Below, in pieces: positions 60,854-64,000 of a stretch of 64,000 nucleotides of DNA (positions are counted from its first letter, which is position 1; each line of letters begins with the position of its first letter). Made by a program: the position numbers and the translations under genes. The notes below the pieces were generated by a model. It was not told where the DNA came from. It ran no database searches and was given only the letters and a program-made list of their open reading frames with translations. Source of the stretch: Sneathiella marina (GTDB lineage: Bacteria > Pseudomonadota > Alphaproteobacteria > Sneathiellales > Sneathiellaceae); assembly GCF_023746535.1 (NCBI RefSeq), contig NZ_CP098747.1, positions 496,001-560,000 of the forward strand, given 5' to 3'.

Positions 60854-62092
60854 ATGCTGAGAAAAGCAATTACCTGGTTGGCCTGTTGTTCTTTTGTCTT
60901 AGCAAGTTGCTCAACCCCTCAGACCTCGAGCAAAGTCGGGCCGGAGTTTTCCTCGACTGTCGCTGACAAAGCCCAGCAAGCGGCAGAGGCCGCGGCAGCT
61001 CAGTATCAGGGTCCGAAACTGGATATTGTCGTGCCGGTATTTGACCCGGGCCTGCCTGAAGATGAAAATGACTACAAGGAAGAAGGGATCTGGCCTGAAT
61101 TACGTCGCGCCGAGGCGAACCGTTTCGCTGTTAAGCTTAAAGAAGCACTGGAGAGAACCGGCGCCTTTGGAGCTGTTCGGGTAACCCCGGATACGACAGC
61201 TACAGGGGATTTGTATGTGGTTGGCAGAATTGACGAATCCAATGGTGAAGAGGTTGCGATTTCCATTCAGGTTTCAGATATTTCCGGCGAGCTTTGGTAT
61301 GAAGAGCGGTATGACCATGAAGTATCCGAGCAATTCCACAAGAATATTCGCAACAAAGGTCTGGATCCCTATCAGCCGGTTTTCGACGAGGCAGCGGAAG
61401 AGCTAGTTGAAGAATTGGAAGATTTTGATTTCGCCGAGCTTGAACAGCTTCAGTCCTTGGCGGAAATCCGCTTTGCGGCTAATTTTTCCGAAGAAGCCTT
61501 CGCAGAATATCTGGAAGTGGATGGCAATGAAATTACGTTGACCAGCCTGCCAAGTGACGCCGATCCCATGTTGCAGCGTATCCGGGCTGTCCGTATCCGG
61601 GACCAATTGTTCGTCGATGGCTTGCAGACCCATTACGAAGAATTCAATGTGAAAATGGAGGAAAGTTACGCTCTCTGGCAGGAACAAAGCCTGCAGGAAG
61701 TCAAAGCCCAGCGAGAAGCCTCCAACAAGGCAATCCTAAACGGAATTTTAGGCGCTCTTGCTATTGCTGCAGCGATCGCCGCAGGCACAGCGGCGGCGAA
61801 TACCGACTCTGAGGAAAAAAAAGCAGCTGGCAATACCGGGGCCGTCATTGCTGGCGTCGGCGGTGTTGCCCTGATTGCCTCTAGCTTCCAGACGAGCAAG
61901 GAAGCTGAATTCCATCACGACACAATGGATGAGTTGGGCGAGTCCATTAATATCGAACTGGCCCCTCAGGTTGTCGAGTTTGATGAGACGACAGAGGAAA
62001 TTACCGGAGACGCGGCGGAGCAATTTGCTCAATGGCGGGCCTTCCTGAAACGCATGTATGATCTTGAACGTACGCCTGCGAAAAAACTTTAA
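60854..62092 (+). CDS. Lipoprotein of unknown function (gene 2 of envelope cluster)
   Basis: A 412-residue protein with a lipobox VLASC at Cys19, so probably an outer-membrane lipoprotein. After an Ala/Gln-rich linker comes a folded part resembling the GNA1162/CsgG-like lipoproteins: LDIVVPVFDPGLPEDE, an ELRRAEANRFAVKLKEALERTGAFGAVRVTPD segment in outline and DLYVVGRIDESNGE (about 57-135). Next is a helical region, then an Ala/Gly-rich hydrophobic pair (about 292-345) and an acidic C-terminus. The resemblance is by pattern only. GGGAG lies about 10 bases before ATG. It starts 36 bases after gene 1 and ends 16 bases before gene 3. Confidence 0.68.
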   Translation: MLRKAITWLACCSFVLASCSTPQTSSKVGPEFSSTVADKAQQAAEAAAAQYQGPKLDIVVPVFDPGLPEDENDYKEEGIWPELRRAEANRFAVKLKEALERTGAFGAVRVTPDTTATGDLYVVGRIDESNGEEVAISIQVSDISGELWYEERYDHEVSEQFHKNIRNKGLDPYQPVFDEAAEELVEELEDFDFAELEQLQSLAEIRFAANFSEEAFAEYLEVDGNEITLTSLPSDADPMLQRIRAVRIRDQLFVDGLQTHYEEFNVKMEESYALWQEQSLQEVKAQREASNKAILNGILGALAIAAAIAAGTAAANTDSEEKKAAGNTGAVIAGVGGVALIASSFQTSKEAEFHHDTMDELGESINIELAPQVVEFDETTEEITGDAAEQFAQWRAFLKRMYDLERTPAKKL

Positions 62093-62108
62093 CTTGAGTT
62101 TAGGATAG

Positions 62109-63566
62109 ATGCTGAAAGAAAAATTGCAGCAGGCAGAAGATGGAAGTCGGCAGCGGCTGATTATCTACAGCCTGGTAATTGCCGTCATTCTTTTGGCGAG
62201 TGCGCTTTTTATGATCATTTCCCTGGGTGGTTTCTGGCAACAGAAAACTGTAGTTGTTCCTATCATTGAAGAGCCCACGCAGGCGCCCGAGACTGGGCCA
62301 GACCCCAACGCTGCGCCCGAAACGACTGCCGTCGATCTGGAGGCGAAACGACTTGAGTTTGTTGCCGGACTGGCAAAGTACGAAAAAAACTCTGAAGTCA
62401 TTATCGCCACGGCCGAATTCGCCAATTGGGATTCGGCTTTGCAAATCCGGCTTGCCAAAAATAAGGATGAAGCGACCACAGAATTTGCTTCAGGTAATTA
62501 TGGCCCGGCGCTCGTCGCCCTTAACCAATTGTTGGAAGAGGGTGCGTTGGCGGTGCAGGGATTTGAAGCCGCTTATCAGGAAAGTCTCGATAATGCCCGC
62601 GCGGCGTATGAAGCAGATGCCGTCGCTGAGGCGAAATTATATATTGCCCGGACTCTTTCCTACAAGGCATCAGAGGAAGCGGTGCGGCTTTCTGAGGCCG
62701 TAGAAAAATTACAGGCTGTCTTGGATCTTATTAAACTGAACAATGTGGCGAAAGTGGAAAACAACACTGCCGAGGAGCGCCGCCTTTCGGCAGAAATCTT
62801 TGCACTGGATCCTGCCCGGGTGGCCTATGGTCAACGGGTTGAACAGATAGATCAGCAATGGAAAGACGCGCGTTATGAGGTAGTTATTGCGACCGGCCTT
62901 TCAGCGTTCAAGAGCCGGGATCTGAAAAAACTGGATACTGCCGCCGACTATGCCCGCAAGATTTATCCGGCAAAGGCGGAGACGGCGGCCCTTGATGCCA
63001 AGCTGGTCTCCCTAAAAACGGATATTGCCTTTGACGGCTTCGTAAAAAGGGGTAATACGGCGATTGAGCAGGATAACTGGAAGCAGGCCAACGAGAATTT
63101 TGCTCAGGCGGCAGCGCTAAAGTCGGATAATGCAGAGGCTAACGCAGGCTTGACGTTATCGGCTGACATTCTGGCAAATTTATATGAAATACAGGCGTTT
63201 CTGCGAGACAAGGCACGATTATCCAATGAGCAAGTTGCTGAGCAGGCGACGGCCACGATTGCCGCCGCCAAAATACTGGCATCACTAAGCCCATCATTGG
63301 CCCGCGAAATTGCCGAGCTGGAGCAAGCCATTGTCGATCAGAACCGGCTAGTTGGAATTATTGTCATCTCGGACAAATTGGCCAATGTCTTTGTCCGTGG
63401 CGTAGGTCAAATAGGTTCCGTGGATCGCTATCGGATCGAGCTAAAGCCGGGGATCTATTTGTTTGAGGGGCGCCGGGACGGCTTTAAATCGAAAATTGTG
63501 AAAGTCGAGATCAAGCCAAGTGATGTGTTAGTAGAGGTTAGAGTAATTCCTGATGAGCGAATTTAA
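62109..63566 (+). CDS. Membrane-anchored helical-repeat protein with C-terminal PEGA-like domain (gene 3)
   Basis: A 485-residue protein. A short basic N-terminus precedes a TM helix (about 17-41) and a Pro-rich linker (EEPTQAPETGPDPNAAPE). A long run of helical repeats follows (about 75-395), TPR-like in places (FVKRGNTAIEQDNWKQANENFAQAAALKSDNAEA in outline). The C-terminus (about 415-480) is PEGA-like: beta strands around VFVRGVGQIG and IELKPGIYLFEGRRDGFKSKIVKVEI. PEGA domains are surface beta domains in envelope proteins. Its last 14 bases overlap the start of gene 4, so translation is coupled. Confidence 0.75.
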   Translation: MLKEKLQQAEDGSRQRLIIYSLVIAVILLASALFMIISLGGFWQQKTVVVPIIEEPTQAPETGPDPNAAPETTAVDLEAKRLEFVAGLAKYEKNSEVIIATAEFANWDSALQIRLAKNKDEATTEFASGNYGPALVALNQLLEEGALAVQGFEAAYQESLDNARAAYEADAVAEAKLYIARTLSYKASEEAVRLSEAVEKLQAVLDLIKLNNVAKVENNTAEERRLSAEIFALDPARVAYGQRVEQIDQQWKDARYEVVIATGLSAFKSRDLKKLDTAADYARKIYPAKAETAALDAKLVSLKTDIAFDGFVKRGNTAIEQDNWKQANENFAQAAALKSDNAEANAGLTLSADILANLYEIQAFLRDKARLSNEQVAEQATATIAAAKILASLSPSLAREIAELEQAIVDQNRLVGIIVISDKLANVFVRGVGQIGSVDRYRIELKPGIYLFEGRRDGFKSKIVKVEIKPSDVLVEVRVIPDERI

Positions 63567-64000
63567 TCAAGAGCTGAAGCGGGCGGCTGCCCGTCAGCAT
63601 CGGATTTTCTTCATTTCCCTTCTGGTGATCATTCTGCTGATTGTTTCCGTGGGAGGGTTTACCCTGTTCGTCAAGGGAACGCCAATCCTTGTGATACCGG
63701 CTGAGATTGAGGAGACTGCCGAACTTGACGTGACGAGCGGCATGGCAATGATTGTTGATGGCACGTTGTTTTCCCTCACCCGGAACCCGCAGCTTACAAC
63801 GAAGGCACCCGGTTTCGAAGTTGATGAGCGGGTGATTGCGGCAGATCAGGAAGGGACACAGCAGATTATCGAACTGGTGCCTTTGCCGGGTCAGATAATC
63901 CTCAAAACCGATAAGGAGAATCCCGAGGTTGAATGGTTTGTCGACGGAAAGACGGTCAGCCTTTCCAAGGATCTTGATCTGACCATAGAGGCGGGACGCT
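63553..64000 (+). CDS. Membrane-anchored protein with PEGA-like strands, truncated by window end (gene 4)
   Basis: The frame opens at ATG 63553 inside the end of gene 3 and stays open to the window edge (149 residues seen). A basic N-terminus (ELKRAAARQHRIF) precedes a TM helix (about 19-42) and a periplasmic beta-rich part. The visible strands include IVDGTLFSLTRN and GQIILKTDKENPEVEWFVDGKTVSLSKDLDLTIEAG in outline, resembling tandem PEGA units. The anchor is arranged like that of gene 3 (RQ-basic, then I/L/V helix ending GGF), suggesting related or co-assembling proteins. PEGA repeats are often fused to a formylglycine-generating-enzyme-like domain, but that lies outside the window, if present. 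Confidence 0.65.
   Translation, partial: MSEFNQELKRAAARQHRIFFISLLVIILLIVSVGGFTLFVKGTPILVIPAEIEETAELDVTSGMAMIVDGTLFSLTRNPQLTTKAPGFEVDERVIAADQEGTQQIIELVPLPGQIILKTDKENPEVEWFVDGKTVSLSKDLDLTIEAGR

Noticed and set aside
1-64000. CRISPR arrays, insertion sequences, prophage, rRNA
   Set aside because: No regularly spaced repeats, transposase or integrase motifs, phage structural proteins or rRNA-like stretches were found on reading through.

Overview
The window is a stretch of alphaproteobacterial chromosome. Lineage markers include a CpdR-type receiver, the DUF1285 / CoA-pyrophosphatase / DUF6111 / CCA-adding enzyme block, the HspQ and MoxR-DUF58-DUF4159 loci, HAAT and TRAP uptake systems, and a VPLPA-CTERM protein. 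By eye the DNA is AT-leaning up to about 53.8 kb and richer in G/C after that. It looks like a free-living, probably marine, Rhodospirillales/Sneathiella-like heterotroph, but genus cannot be read from this sequence alone. I see no rRNA, insertion sequence, prophage or CRISPR array. The only RNA gene found is a tRNA-Val(GAC).

Layout. 0-10.5 kb: the tail of an Old Yellow Enzyme-type oxidoreductase, an agmatinase-like ureohydrolase that lacks a metal-binding His, small envelope proteins, a DsbA-fold isomerase, an HD hydrolase, DMT and MFS carriers, an orphan histidine kinase, a DUF5993-DsbB pair, exported MsrA and a class II aldolase. 10.6-18 kb: a large chemoreceptor and a complete branched-chain-amino-acid-type (HAAT) ABC operon in the order livG-F-H-M-K. 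18-30 kb: alcohol dehydrogenase, SDR, GDPD, a PepSY-like peptide, HspQ, acyl-CoA synthetase, DUF805, EamA carrier, DeoR regulator, GT25 glycosyltransferase, ChaC, DUF1499, a sulfotransferase-like protein and acyl-CoA dehydrogenase. 30-36 kb: rhodanese, glutamate decarboxylase, AsmA, DUF1194, flavin reductase and GNAT.

36.3-43.1 kb is one tightly coupled operon: MoxR AAA+ ATPase, DUF58, a 922-residue BatA/DUF4159 protein and a 696-residue membrane protein. 43.2-46 kb is the DUF1285-NUDIX-DUF6111-cca operon. 46-51 kb holds a VDWSA-family protein with no normal start codon, an exported small protein, Ada, a lytic transglycosylase, GNAT, an N-formylglutamate amidohydrolase-like gene and cpdR. 51-54 kb holds tRNA-Val, an Lrp/AsnC regulator divergent from arginase plus ornithine cyclodeaminase (arginine to ornithine to proline), and a spondin-domain VPLPA-CTERM protein. 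55-60 kb carries a TRAP transporter next to a sugar-acid dehydratase, probably one uptake-and-catabolism unit.

The last 4 kb (60.17 kb to the edge) is a run of four same-strand genes for envelope proteins: a Gly/Ser-rich exported protein, a lipoprotein, a membrane-anchored helical-repeat protein ending in a PEGA-like domain, and a second anchored protein that continues past the edge. I recognise no described system with this composition. It is the best candidate here for something undescribed, followed by the MoxR operon and the variant agmatinase.
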